Assembly: GCA_900708905.1 (NCBI GenBank) | Contig: CAADRB010000005.1 | Location: 3,767,806 to 3,831,805, forward strand | Direction of reading: 5' to 3' | DNA length: 64,000 nt | Source of the DNA: Hymenolepis diminuta | Taxonomy: Eukaryota > Platyhelminthes > Cestoda > Cyclophyllidea > Hymenolepididae | The notes under the pieces: model-generated | Told to the model about the DNA's origin: nothing | Database searches by the model: none | The model's input: the letters and a program-made list of their open reading frames with translations, nothing else | Shown here: positions 24,301-36,797 of the stretch, piece by piece | How positions within the stretch are numbered: the first letter of the stretch is position 1 | How the letters are laid out: every line of letters starts with the position of its first letter | Program-made: the position numbers and the translations under genes

Positions 24301-26786
24301 TAATTAATAAATTGGGGTGGCTTGTCCGTCACCTCCGAACTGATCTGGCGACATGGGTGACTTGACTTATTCCACCTATTCGATCGATATGGCCCCGATA
24401 GACTTAACGTTATTATAGTAACTAAGATATTCATACTATTAAACTACTAACGGGGGAGCCTGGGATGGCACATACTTACGCGAAGTTAAAAGTCAGAAGA
24501 GCAACTGAGTACGCCTAAAGCATGTAATATCTGTTTGCTATAACTTCAGCATAAGTTCAGGAACAGAATGGGGATATTTAAACTTACTCTGATACTTAAA
24601 GCCAATAAGAGAGTTTATCAAATCATGAGACCGTTACAAATATAATGGGTGATATTTCATTCCTTTTCTCTTAACCTCTTAAGTTTAAACTTTACTGTTA
24701 CTACTTTTGGGTACCTTAATTTAAGGTTGTAGGCACTGAAATAATGTTACAGCCAAGGTCGACTTGTATCCAACAGAACCAGTTAATTCTGTATCACCTA
24801 GATGTTTACTCAAAAGTAATATTCGTTATTTATGGGGATAAAATTCTTTTTGTATGATTCATGCCTGAATGTCGAAACACCGCCAAAGTAGTGGGAGTTT
24901 TGTCCCTTAGTCTTATTCCAACTGTCAAGGTGTCGAAAACACGATGTTTCCGCATATATTTTGTAACGTTTTGGGAACGACGTACAAGACCCTAAAAGAC
25001 CTATAGAGAGAGAGAGAGAGAAAGTACATCTTGTCTAGATCGCATCGTATTATATTGCGCCAATTACAATTGATTAGATAGACAAAATAGGCATACTCAA
25101 GTCGTCAAGTCTCAAAGATAACTAATCGTGTGATCCAACATATCAATGCAAAAGGTGGCTGTGAGACGTATGGACTCTGCAGGTGGCGTTGTATCTGTAA
25201 GAAGCGTGATAAGGGTTTATTAAAGAATGTCTTATGGATAAGGTAATATAGTATGGGAGGGTACAATGATGTGAAGGTTTTAAAGGTGAAGTAAGAAAAC
25301 TAAATAAGTACAAGAGTGAAAGGAAGTAACCATCTTGTCACAATGGCGACTTCCGTCGCAATCAGCATGGGTTTTTGGTTGAATATATTTCAAGTCCAAA
25401 CTGTTCATTGACCCCTGTGTGGCCCATGTTAGTTTGCGTGCTTGCGAATGTCTCCGTATTGGTTGGGGATGTTACTAACTTGGTCTATTTCCAATTCGTG
25501 AGCAGCAGCGTGCTTGGTCGCTTTCATATTCATTCTGTGACAGAGCGGTTTTCGGTGTCTTCATTAATATTTTTTCAATGAATTTCAATCTACATTCTCA
25601 AAAAGGGGTCCTTATATCTATAGTAGAGTAAATTCCGAATGACTAATTAGAGGCATTTTGAAGTATTAAAACTGGAAAAACGCGAATAAAATTATAATAG
25701 ATTATGTCAAAGGTGAGTTGTCGCCAATTATTAGCAACTTTCATTTAGCGTTTTGACCAATTTGGCTAAGTTCCGCTCATTTGGTTAGCTAAAGGAGAAG
25801 ACAAGGAATAAGAGGACACTAAACAAAATCAATTACTTATGAAATGGGTAGAGGGTTCAAGGAAATTAAGTAATGAAGCTAGAGCAACTAGAGTAATACT
25901 TTATTTGAATTCTGGAAACGTTGAGCTGACCATATCCTCATAAGGAGCATAATTCACTGCGCGATGTTCTAATATTCAAACTTGATGATTTGACTCCCAG
26001 ATTCGCAAATGAGATCATGTTCACGATATTTCGACCCTTTTGATTTGTCGGTTGATTTGGCTCCGTAATTGGTCACGCCATCTCAATTTATTTGTATCGC
26101 CTTACATCCATGAACAGATAGATGGGACTAGTAAAGGCTTTTTAGAAATAACAGAGCTCAATAGAATTTACTTAGTAAGCTATTATTTTTGCAGTCCGTG
26201 TACCTAAGAAGGCTTATTCTTTTTCTCTAATAACTTATTGATCTTGTACTCACATTTTAGAGGAGATGAGAGTAGATCTACTAACTGTTTATCTTGTTGA
26301 GCTAACTTTTTTATGAGACAGAGATTACATTTCGCCTTATTAATTTCAGGTGCCGAAGCTTTAACTCCAATAAATAAACTTCCCTCCCATTGGATAACCA
26401 GTGCAAATAATTGGAGTATGTCTGATCTCGTCTGTCTCGCAAATACCCCAAATGCTCCTCGAAGTCTCATAGTCCGACTCCGTGCTGACTTGGAGATCTG
26501 TGTAGAACACATCTACCAGTGTGCTCGTTGTCGAGTTCGTGGCCACTTGTGTGAAGTCTGTCACTCGGGTCGTGTTCTCTTTCCCAATTTTGGTCAAGTG
26601 GATACTCGAGTGTGTTCAGATTGTGGCGCCTGTTTTCATCGGGCTTGTCTGACGAAGCTACCCTTTGAAGGTGGACCCACAAAAGGAAGGGACTTTCATC
26701 CCGATCATCGCTCATGTCCACGATGTGCTCGAATTCGGCAGAGATCAGAACAGAATGATGGATCGCCGTTAGATTCGTCGCTGTAA
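18322..26786 (+). CDS. RUBCN: Rubicon-family protein (RUN/Rubicon homology domain), multi-exon
   Basis: Rubicon/Pacer/PLEKHM-type proteins bind Rab7 on late endosomes through a C-terminal Cys/His-rich domain and regulate autophagy. Exons: 18424-18517, 18578-18632, 18715-18812, 18874-19145, 20097-20755, 20818-20882, 23647-23943, 26350-26786. Phases agree and give 658 residues to the stop. A probable earlier 31-nt exon (18322-18352) encodes FCNLCVYILM and, with the following LYEPHAKVKEPDE, resembles the end of a RUN domain; the rest of the N-terminus was not found. The C-terminal domain shows CFGCG (405-409), RFCEYFGRFFC, CARCRVRGHLCEVC, CSDCGACFHRAC and CPRCARI, matching vertebrate Rubicon in spacing. 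A Ser-rich region precedes it. The intron before 23647 lacks an AG acceptor (see findings). Paralogue assignment within the family is inference. Confidence 0.85.
20945..21168 (+). repeat. SINE-like element, copy 3, in a Rubicon-like gene intron
   Basis: The best tRNA-like head in the window: TGGTAGTGGTGGAACGGTTA, then AGGTCACTGATTTGATGCC as B-box region, then the family body (GGAGTTTCTCGCCAGTG) and tail (GGCTTGGGAG). It lies 60 bp into the intron that starts at 20883, in the gene's orientation. Confidence 0.55.
21782..22005 (+). repeat. Diverged 61-67-bp tandem repeats in a Rubicon-like intron
   Basis: TGTGAGAAGG (21841), TGTGAGAAAG (21902) and CGTGAGAAAT (21969) head three similar blocks that each end in a GAT-GA-x-GAG motif. 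A possible fourth starts at 21782. The blocks are old and imperfect. Confidence 0.4.
24087..24417 (-). mobile_element. Solo LTR, family B (copy 2), antisense in an intron
   Basis: A 331-bp inverted copy, TATAATAACGTT...CTATAGCA when read on the minus strand, with a perfect 5-bp target duplication GTAAC at 24082-24086 and 24418-24422. It lies in the last intron of the Rubicon-like gene (23944-26349), antisense to that gene, so its AATAAA or TATA signals would not interrupt the host transcript. It is the best-preserved insertion of this family in the window. Confidence 0.78.
25005..25020 (+). repeat. AG microsatellite in the last Rubicon-like intron
   Basis: Eight AG units, AGAGAGAGAGAGAGAG. 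Confidence 0.7.
25946..26170 (+). repeat. Dispersed repeat R2, copy 3, in the last Rubicon-like intron
   Basis: Contains TTTGACTCCCAGATTCGCAA, TTGGCTCCGTAATTGGTCAC and GAACAGATAGATGGGACTAG. It ends about 180 bp before the final exon. Confidence 0.5.
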
Positions 26787-28611
26787 TCCGTATATGTATT
26801 TGTGCATAGTTTCTTATCCACCTCAGATCTATCGTAATTGATTTTATATGTACTGATCAATATATGTATGATTAGTATGAATGTAATGGTGAGAGAGATA
26901 AGGTTAAGACAAAAAGTGTCTATTAGCTAATTAAGAATGGGACTTGCACATCCGTCTGTCCATCTTACGTCTATCTTTATATGTATAGTTGCATAAAAAT
27001 GCTACAGGTTAAAGTTTTCTAGGTATGAACAAATATTAATCGCTTACTTAATAATTATTAAGATTGTCGTTCAGTCATTGAATAGACATTATTCTGATTT
27101 TAGTTCCTTCATTCAATTTGCACTGGATAGTCCGTTATATGTGTTAATTGATGTTGCATTTATTAAGGAAAGGAGAAAATGAATTTGGACCTCTCTATTC
27201 CTGTGTATTCCTGTTCTTCTTAGTAGAACTGGTAGTACAAAAAATCAGAATGCTGACAGGAAACTAGTTATACTTTTGAATGTGGTATAGCAGAACGATA
27301 AAAAGACTAAGATTTAATTCAGTAGGGGAAACAGAGGTCACTGGTCATTTTAGTTAAGGTAGGAACAACAGTTTAAGGAATTATGTCGACTATGGGTAAT
27401 CGTTAAGTTCCTGACAGATTAGTTTGAGACACCCTGGCTAACAGTTACAAATCCTACAGTTCTCTTTGATGTCGTCTGAGTATCAGTGAGTCTGGTTTAA
27501 GGACTGTAGGGGTGGAAATTTCCTCAAAATCCTGATTTTTGATTTACTCAGGTTATTTTTAAATATCATTTTTCATAAGAATGTTTCAGTTTCTTTTATA
27601 TCAATATAATGCAAACTGCAACGTTCATAAGATTGGTTGTCGATATCGTTCCCATTCTCTCACTAAACAACATTTAATTGGTGAAAAATTCACTAATTTT
27701 TAATCTTTGGACAAAATATGCCATTCTGGCATAGAAGCCGTGGTCGGCTATTGTATGTTATTGAATTTGATTGTACGTGTTCACATTATTCATTTTAAGA
27801 GTCGGTTAACACACAAATATTCAAATCGTTTTGCTTCTTTTAGACCACCTCTATGACCGAAGGATTCCAGGTTTATAGCTTATGGGACCCTCTCCTTCTC
27901 TGAATAATCTGTAATTATCATGTTCACAGGGTTTTGTAAAATTTATGTATATCTTTCGTGCGAAGTGTTCTCACTGACTGATGTCCTGGTGTGTCTTAGA
28001 CATATATCTATCCAAAGTTTATGTAAAGATTTGTAGACGACTTGTAGGAGCTAAGAGATAGTAGCAGGTGAAGCGTGAGAACCGGTTAGTGTAGTTGTTA
28101 AGAGGTTAATTTGCGTCGTCGTTTTAGTCAATTCAGATTAGCACGCCAGGAATGTCATAAGCTTGTCGGGACGTGCATATACGAACCCAGTTATATATGC
28201 TGATCATAGAATCAGTTTGGATTACATAAACAATCAAGTGATTTACACAAGTAAAATTAAAACGATTAGGCTGGATTAATTTACTTATTGGTTTTTCATG
28301 GCAATGCAAATAGAAGTTTTAATCACGGGGAAACCTCTGGGAACGAATGAAAGATAGTTTTTGTTTTTGTTGGAAATGAGAGCAATAAGTGAAAGTCAGA
28401 AATCCTACTAACTTCTTGAATCGACTCTAAATTAAGAACGGAATATACCGGTTGGTTTATATTTTTGTCAGCAACTCTAAGTTTGAATTCTGACGCTTTT
28501 GTTCCAAGCTTTTCGGGTTTATGCCAATTTGTTTTTCTTGCTGATCATCTTCACTTTCAAGTTTTGTATTTTTGGATATTTCGTTATTTTGGTATCTATT
28601 AACTGTTGTGT
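26787..28611. other. Downstream of the Rubicon-like gene, no feature seen
   Basis: Presumably contains the 3' UTR at its start. No canonical AATAAA was found close to the stop codon. Confidence 0.4.
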
Positions 28612-29120
28612 CACCTATTTGTTGAACTGTACGGGATCTAGCGTTAAAACTTCTTCCCTTGCGTTATCGGGATATTTGCATGTACCCTCGGGATTTATAT
28701 AAAGTTTTATTTGCTTATCTTCATGTGCATATTCAACCGACTCCAGAGCGATCGCAAAATTTTCATAGCCAATAAAATTATACTCGATACCATCAAGCGT
28801 ATCTGCCGAAAATGTAACGAAGCTTTCTATAATTGGATTAATTAAATTCTTGCTGGATGTTGAAGTCAATTTTAGGTCACTTAATATTCTTTTTGGGAAA
28901 TTTTCTACTTTCGTTTGTTCGATAACTTCATCAAATTGATCAGCTTCTATTTATCCCTTTAATTCTCTTATTTTCTCCTCTTTTGTTATTTTGATCAGTT
29001 TTCTGAAAATCTGCATTACATCATCTATCATTTCCTGATATGCTGCAAAGTCCTTCTATCAATGCAAACCTCATAAGGACCTTTCAGCTTGAATTAATTC
29101 ATAGGTCCTCGCTCCGTAAC
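28612..29120 (-). pseudogene. Decayed reading frame of unknown, possibly transposase-like, protein
   Basis: One frame carries a continuous protein-like text interrupted by a few stops. From high to low coordinates: RYGARTYELIQAERSL, stops, KDFAAYQEMIDDVMQIFRKL, stop, QFDEVIEQTKVENFPKRI, then an open 84-codon part (GIEYNFIGYENFAIALESVE) to the final stop at 28615. The layout vaguely recalls transposases with a (F/Q)FDE...PKR block followed by a Tyr-Asp strand, but I cannot name the family. At least three in-frame stops make it non-functional as a single chain. Flanks are unremarkable AT-rich DNA. Confidence 0.35.
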
Positions 29121-29797
29121 GCAAACAGATGAGCAAATTATCAAAATTTGCCTTTAACAATAGAAATAAAAATAGAAAGTGAAATAACGTTTAAATAGTG
29201 CCCAAATATGGGAAAATGCAGAAGATTTGTCGAGCTCACGAGCGCAAAGCTAGTAACCTCAGGCCTATTAAGCTCTTTAATGTTGATTTTTCGTGAAGTA
29301 AATATTTTCCGTGCCATAAAGTAACCAACTAGGAGTTCGGGTAGTAATCTCGCATAGCCAACAATCTGGATAACTCAGTAATATAGCAACTTTACACGGA
29401 AGCTAATAACCCACGGCAGATAAGGAGGCACGTTAAGATGAACACGAGTGAATTAACGAAACTCACTCTCAATGGGAAACGGCCGAAACAACTAAGAATA
29501 ATTATCAAGTGTCTTTTATCGGTGGGGAAATAAAGGGGGAAATAACATTTTTATTCATAGAAGAAATATTGGGAGCGGGGGGAAAATAATTATCATTTCT
29601 TCTAACGCTGTGGTGATCATATTTCAATTAGCGTTTGACATAACATTTCGCTGACAATACTTCATATTTAACTTTCGAGAAGATATTGTGAGTTAACTGA
29701 AAACGATGCTTCTCCAGTAGGTTCTGAAATTACATGTTGATCAGTTAAAGTATTGGTGCATTTGAGCAAAACGTCATATCAAATACGAGAATGTGAA

Positions 29798-29844
29798 AGG
29801 AGGAGGAGGAGGAGGAGGAGGAGGAGGAGGAGGTGGTGGTGGTG
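29798..29844 (+). repeat. AGG trinucleotide tract, 12 units, then TGG
   Basis: Perfect AGG units from 29798 to 29833, followed by three TGG units. About 560 bp left of the assembly gap. Confidence 0.8.
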
Positions 29845-30176
29845 TGGGAGTTAGGGCGGACATAGTTATCAATGTAATATTTACCGACTGAAAGAGACGA
29901 GTTAATAGGAGGGTTTCAGTCTTCAAATTGAGATTTCTACTCAGTTCCATTCGGCACTAACGCCGAATCAGTGCTGCTGTACTTGGTTGGAGCCCCACTT
30001 TCAAGACATGTGGGTGAAAGTAGAGTAGGCAAGGAGTTGCATATATGTGCACTTTCCTCTTCTAATTCAGTTCAAATTTGGGTGCTGATGCCACTCTCAT
30101 TTCCACATTTCCACAGTGATATAGCCGTAAGGTGGCTCCGATCAGTTAGATTCTTTTCTTTCCTTCTTTCAATAAC

Positions 30177-30218
30177 GGGTGGGTGTGGGGGTTGCGGTGG
30201 GTGTAGGTGTGGGGGGAG
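30177..30218 (+). other. Potential G-quadruplex
   Basis: Runs GGG, GGG, GGGGG, GGG and GGGGGG lie within 42 bp, separated by loops of 1 to 10 bases. It is about 185 bp from the 205-N gap. Formation is inferred from pattern only. Confidence 0.45.
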
Positions 30219-30403
30219 GCAACTTGCATGTTGTTGACAGATCAGAACCTTCCAAAATAGTACTCTAGCACTTCATTTCACACGCTCACATCTCATCAAC
30301 TGATAAGCGCGCATATACTTTCTTACACACTGCCTCAGTCTTCCATAAAACCTCACACTTTTGTTACTTCTAAGCGGCTTACTTAACCCCATGTATCTCC
30401 ACC

Positions 30404-30608
30404 NNNNNNNNNNNNNNNNNNNNNNNNNNNNNNNNNNNNNNNNNNNNNNNNNNNNNNNNNNNNNNNNNNNNNNNNNNNNNNNNNNNNNNNNNNNNNNNNN
30501 NNNNNNNNNNNNNNNNNNNNNNNNNNNNNNNNNNNNNNNNNNNNNNNNNNNNNNNNNNNNNNNNNNNNNNNNNNNNNNNNNNNNNNNNNNNNNNNNNNNN
30601 NNNNNNNN
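30404..30608. other. Assembly gap, 205 N
   Basis: An unresolved run of N. It follows G-rich and GGA/GGT repeat sequence, which may be why assembly failed here. Open frames that cross it are artefacts. Confidence 0.99.
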
Positions 30609-33600
30609 CATAAACGGACTCTCAAGTAATTCCTCAAATAACTAGAGATAATTCGCATCTTTGAGCATCATTCTTGATTACAGTGGTAGATGGATAGGAT
30701 GACAAATGCACTGAATTTCCATTCAGAAGGGCTTTGGATGGTGCACAGTAATTTTGTTTCGTTATCTCTTATCGCCTACTCATTTATTCCACTTTTCTGC
30801 CCATTTCTCGTCTCTTTGTTTGCAGTTGGTTTTCTCCTCTCTTGTCCAATGGTGGCGTTGTGAGTTCTACTCTTCCCTCTGGTTAAGGTTCTCACCAATC
30901 TGCTTACAAGATTTCCACCTCCTCTTCTTTGTCTCTAACAACTTTCTTCTCTCATCCACTCTGTCTTCTTTCTAATATAAGTCACGAACCGCAATATTCA
31001 GTCTTCCTAAACATATTTATAAGTTGATAATTACAAATGTGACTTCTCTAAATTAATTAACTGAAAGCACCTAGAGGAGTGACAAGGTACATGGCAGAAC
31101 ACATAATCGTGCCACATTGAACCACCGCCTTGTATCTGGGCGATTATAGAACAGACGTACATGACCACCAACCATCTGGTTATGAAACTGCCTACTTTGC
31201 AACTAGGAATTCACTCAAGAAATAGGACAAGATGCAGAAATGTGTACATTGAACCAGAGGTTTTATTCTAGAAGTAAAAGCAGTACAATCTGATTCCAAA
31301 TTCAACTTCAACTTCAACTTCAGCTTCAACTTCAATTTCAACTTCAACAACTACTTCAACTTGATCCCCTTCCCTTAACTCACACTGGACTGCCCTCTTC
31401 TTCCCCACCAACATGCCTTTCCCTATATGATAAATGGCCAACTTTGGTATCTTGCCGTGGGAGGCGATGATAAATATGGGTTACGACTAATATTTGTCTC
31501 TCCCTTCATCTCCATCTTTTCACCATTCAAACAACCTCACATTCCCAGTACTCAAGTGCCTTCGCTCAAATTCCCTCGAGGAGGGAAATTCGGTTGCTTG
31601 GTAATAAAAGAGAGGCCAATGGTAAGACTTTCTTCATTCATTCTTGATTGGTTCCTGGTCATCACTTTTTGTAAGATCTCTTCCCAACTCTTCTTAGTAC
31701 TGGGTGACTCAAATGAAACTTTGGGTTTGGAGAACCTCATCACCTTCTTCTAGACAAAATGATATATTTGAAGTGTGAGAATTCGAGGTATGGGCTCTTT
31801 AACAGAAGTCTTTATGTCAGAAAGCCGAGAATTAGTGTTTTTCTTCAATATTTTCACCTTCTATCTCCACTGTGGACCATTACCCGTCAAAAGCTTTCAC
31901 TGAAAATTTGGTTATCGCTGACCTTTTAGATATAACCTTAGGTCATTTTGATTATTCGTCGATCAGGATGAAATTCGATATAAATCTATTTGAGCCTCCC
32001 CGCTTGATTTGGAATTTCACTAGCGTATCTATATTTCTAATTATAATGCATCTTAAGTAATAATAAGTATTCGTCAATAATATTTATTTTTCCTATTCTA
32101 CCTTCCACTTTTATTAAATTTCGACATTCTCTAGTCACTGTTGTTTTTGAAACTGCATTTAATGTAATGAGCAAATCTAAACATTTCAGGTTGAATTATA
32201 TCCACTTAGGGATTTCCGTGATAGAATGCATAAGTCGAAACTGAAGTTTGTGTTGTTTATAAAATTATGCTTATGTATTATTATGATTCAAGTTCAACGT
32301 GAGTGAACTATGGTGAGCTCTACTACGTAAAAACATGTAAATCAATTTCCTTTATCGGTCTTTGGGTGAATAAATGTATTGACGTGGTAAGATCTACCAT
32401 TCTAACTTATCAGCAGGTTAATAAATATTTCAACTCGTGGAGATCGTGGAGCCAAATCATGTAATTTGAATTTCGGAACTCATAGCACTGAACTAACCAT
32501 TAAATATATGATGTATATTCCGAATAAAAATATCATTGGAAGTAAGAATCTCTTGATATCCTGACTTTATTCTCAATAACTTTTCGACCTACTCTCTCCT
32601 CCCCTCCCTTATTCCTTATTGAGCTTTACTATTTCTCTCAGTCACTTTTCTATGATGATAAATTGTAAAACTGCTTGCCTTGTCATTACTATAAAAATAG
32701 TATCAAAAACACCTAAGAGAGATTTTGATAAAAGACGCTAACATTGGAATTAGAAAGTAGAATGAATTCAGGAGATGCAAAAAAGAAAAATTCATTCAGT
32801 GTCAGCAAACTGTTCTCTGCCCTTGGAAAAGATAAGTACATCTAGATGACAATTTCGGCAACCCAATTTCTTTCAACTCTTGTTTCTTTCAGAACTTGGA
32901 ACATCTCAGATAAGATGTACCTGTTCTCTAAATCTGCTAACCTTCATGTCAACTATCTTAACTACCTTAATGAGTTTAGTAAATTTCCCATTTTGCTCTG
33001 TATTTATTGATTATTCATCCGATTAGCTAACCTTTCAATTATTTCAGCACATTGTAATTAACTTCAAAATTCCAAAGATACAAAATTTGACCGGCTGTGC
33101 TGTTATCGGTTCCCGCACGGGAAAGTGACTAATCTTATTGAAATTGTGATCTTGTATTCATCGGAAGATTTTGAATATCAATACAGGGTTTACTGTAGGA
33201 TAACAGAGTCATATGCTCTTACAAATTTCTACTCCGAAATCCAGAGATCTAATATGGTTTATAGCACCTATGTCTGACTCGTAGATTTCAGAAGTTAATG
33301 TATTGGTGTCAATTAAAACATCGTAGCCTTAATTGCTAATAATTTAATTTAAGTAAAGTAGGAAATACAAGTCGATGGATTTAGAATCTAAATCATAAAA
33401 TATTTAATCGACTTTTGCTGTTGAGTTGACTTGATTCGCCAAAGATTTGATATTTGCCTAATGCGATGAGCTATATACATATTATTCCGGTCCCCAGTTA
33501 TTCTAAAGGTCTTCTAAATTCTGTCCATCTTCATTATGGCAGTAGGATAGAAAGAGAGAGAAGACGGTTGTGACGAGACGATTTATCCGCAGAAATCTCG

Positions 33601-33877
33601 AAGATATAAGAGGAAGTGGTCCTTGGATGCCGGACGTTGTAGTGATGCAGTAGATGCCGTGTGCATTAACTGGGATGGGATATATGTAATTCATTTAGGG
33701 ACAAGGGATAAGAACAATATCAGTTATAAAGAGAGAGGAGTCCATAGGAGGCGCCGAGAGGTTGTCCTAGGTGGAGATCCATATCAGCTATTTAGATCTC
33801 ATCAGGGATTTCTTTCTGGTAATAAAGGTGATAAATCCGGGATATCAAGAGCCTTATTTTGTTTAAATTGAGTTAGT
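30609..33877. other. Intergenic, mostly featureless
   Basis: Pyrimidine-rich to about 31000 and again near 31400. Apart from the TTCAAC repeat nothing was recognised. Confidence 0.45.
31301..31362 (+). repeat. TTCAAC hexamer tandem repeat
   Basis: About ten imperfect TTCAAC units, including variants TTCAGC, TTCAAT and AACTAC. Confidence 0.75.
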
Positions 33878-34085
33878 TATATTCCCATGAGAAATCACCC
33901 TAGATTCATAAGTGAGAATATGTCCATAATAATAAGGCCTAATTGACTGGTCGATTTAATTCCGTGATTGATGATGCCACCTGTATTTATTTACGCCTTG
34001 TTATAGCCAAAAACAGGGAGATTTTCCAACAAGGTAGAACTCTCCAGAGCATACTGAAGGTGAACTCTAATAGCCTCTTAATAAT
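33878..34085 (+). repeat. Dispersed repeat R2, copy 4
   Basis: Contains CCCTAGATTCATAAGTGAGA, GACTGGTCGATTTAATTCC and GATGCCACCTGTATTTATTT in the family order. Element type unknown. Confidence 0.45.
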
Positions 34086-36797
34086 TTTGATATTCTAATT
34101 AGCATAAAAAGTGCCTGTCATTCACTGTAACGGATATACAGCTGAGAACAGAAATAGTTGTCTTAGATATAGTCTTCTTTTTCCATTGAACATTTCCACT
34201 CAGGGTAATGGAAGTGAAATTAAGTTGAACATGGATATGTGGCGGATGCTACACCAATAAGTATTTTTGCTACACCTAAGTAATCCTCCTTACCAGTCCA
34301 AATAGTCTCTAGCAGAGTCCTCAATTATCAATTTACACCCAAATTAGCCAGGCTATGCCCAAAGTGGCAAGAACAAGAAAGATGTTGAGTGGAGAGGTTT
34401 ATAGCCCACTTCTATGTGTGTTGTTGTCATAATCCATGCACCGCACCTTCCAGACTGTTCTAGCGCACGTGATTCAATCAGCCTTGTTAGTGTTGTGACC
34501 TCCACAGATGTGCTTAAGTAGGATCCGTGAATAAGGTAGCGTAGTCCCAAAAAAATCCTGCATTAATCTTTGGCTTATTTTATTTTGTGGAAAAGCAATT
34601 AATATCGATTAACAGTTGGGCTCAATAATAAATAAAGCAGATTGGGATCGAAACGCTGTTGTGAAGTCAGAGTATCAAAAGTGTCTTACTTCACTTGATT
34701 GTTCGGTTCGGATTGCACAATATTTACTTATGGGTTGACTTTTGTTGATTCACGTGCCGAAATTCTTCACTCATCCACTGGATGATTGGATTAATTCATG
34801 TCCAGTGGTTATTGACCGGGAATTTAATTATTATGATTGATCTTACCGCACATTTGTATTTTGAGCGTACCATTTCGCCACTCTGCTAGTCATAATAGGT
34901 GTTTCACAATAATTTCTTACACTTTTATTCTTTTCAGATATATTTAATCCGTGTACCTTTTGGAATTACCCTTCAGAACATGAGGTTGCCCATAAATTTT
35001 TCTCAAAAGTTCCTTGGGTTGTATTAGCTGAGATTTATGATTTTCAGAATTCTGCCTATTCATAGTGATAATTCAACGAAAAACTGGAGGCAATTCGATA
35101 AGTAATTGTGGCTATTAATCAGAAATTTTGATATAATATTCACAATATAACGAATTCACAGTTCTCAAATATGAAATTTATCTCAAAACTCTGTTTTTTC
35201 TAAGGACCATTTCAAAAGTGCCCACAGCTGTTTTTCGAAAAGTTTTACCTAATACCGGCGATCCTCAATAGAGAGGTTAAAAGAAGATTTAGCGGATTAA
35301 CTCAGGTTCAGAAGGCGCCAAAATGAAATTGAAAAAACTAAAATATTGATCCTTCCAACTGCACGAACTCTTCCACCATAAGACATGAATGAGACAGTTG
35401 GTGACAGCATATTTGAATTAAGGAAGAACAGAGAGGATACAACGACCTTGTAACCAGTAAGCTGAAAAAGTGACTCCACGGCGCTTAAAGCTCACAGCGC
35501 ATTTGTTAAGTAATGGAGAAAATTGACAAACTGCCTAGAAGGCCAGAGAGATAAGTCACACTCACACAACCATGTGAAGATGATGAGGTAAAATTCGACA
35601 AAAAATGATAGGCATCATTTATCATAGTCTCGACCGCCTCCCGATTTGTATCTTGGCTTAAATCTAGGGCACGAAATATGCCCAGGAAATTTCCTATTTG
35701 TCTGAGTTAAAATTATGGGAAACTGATCCCCAAAAGAGCCCCTTTTGTACCTAACTTGAATGTACGCATTTAGGCGCTTCTTAATGTTTTGGTGCGGCAG
35801 GCAATTCAGCGGTATAATGAGACGTGTAACCATCCTAGGTTCTACGGTAAGTAGCTAATACTGAGGGCATCCTAGAACAAGTAGAAAACTCTACTTTCTA
35901 GTCATCGGCATGAGTGACCGAGTCACTTCAATGGTATATACTTATATTAGTTGTGCAAAATTCCGTGCATTTTAGGTGCTTTTGTAAGGTAAAGGTTCCT
36001 GCGTTTTGAAGGTAAGTCCGGTCTCTCCAATTATATCTCTATTAATCGTCATGATCGCAAACTCTCAGAATACAATATGCAGTGACTTAGTCATATCCGG
36101 GAATTTGTGCGTAATTCCCAATACGTAAAGTGCATATAATACTGAAAAGAGGATTACGTCACATTTTGGTAGATAGTCTTTAATGTGATTAAGATCGAAA
36201 AAAGTACCTTGACATGAATAGACGTCATTTCTAGTCAAATACACTTCCCCCTTTTTCAGTTCCTTAATCGCCACTTATTTTTCGCCACCCTCCAAACTGA
36301 ATACCAACTTTTTTTACCTACGTGCAATCCCCGCTTGGCTTAACTTCGACGTTTCCTATTTCAACCACACATCTGCTCGGCCTTCATTTCCCAACTACTA
36401 CCGATTATCTCTCACAGCACTTCAATTTGCAGCCCTCTCGCTTTCCCTCTGCCAAGTCCCTACCTTCAATAGCTTTACTTTTGGTAACCTCGGTATTTAG
36501 CCCGCAAGAATATTTGCATAGAGTAAACCATACTGAGACATGTTGTTCAGACTCATAAACTTTCCAGTACTTTTCCTGGGCAGAAGGAAGACATCCTGAA
36601 TCTTCTTCAAACGATAAACTCATCATGTCACTTCTATCTTACGATGATTGGTTGCCATCTCCAGTCACACCATTCGTATACCCTCTTAAAGGTAGAACAT
36701 TAAGAAGACAAGATAGATATATGTAATAACTGATATATTCTGAAATAATACCTTCTTTGTTATTTACAGTTTGAATAAACACACATACAGAGCTGTC
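34086..36797. other. Downstream of FTSJ3, no feature seen
   Basis: It contains the FTSJ3 3' end next to 36797. Open frames near 36.3-36.6 kb overlap on both strands and show no domain. Confidence 0.4.

Noticed and set aside
30273..30658. Open frames spanning the N run
   Set aside because: Most of their residues are unknown because they read through the gap.
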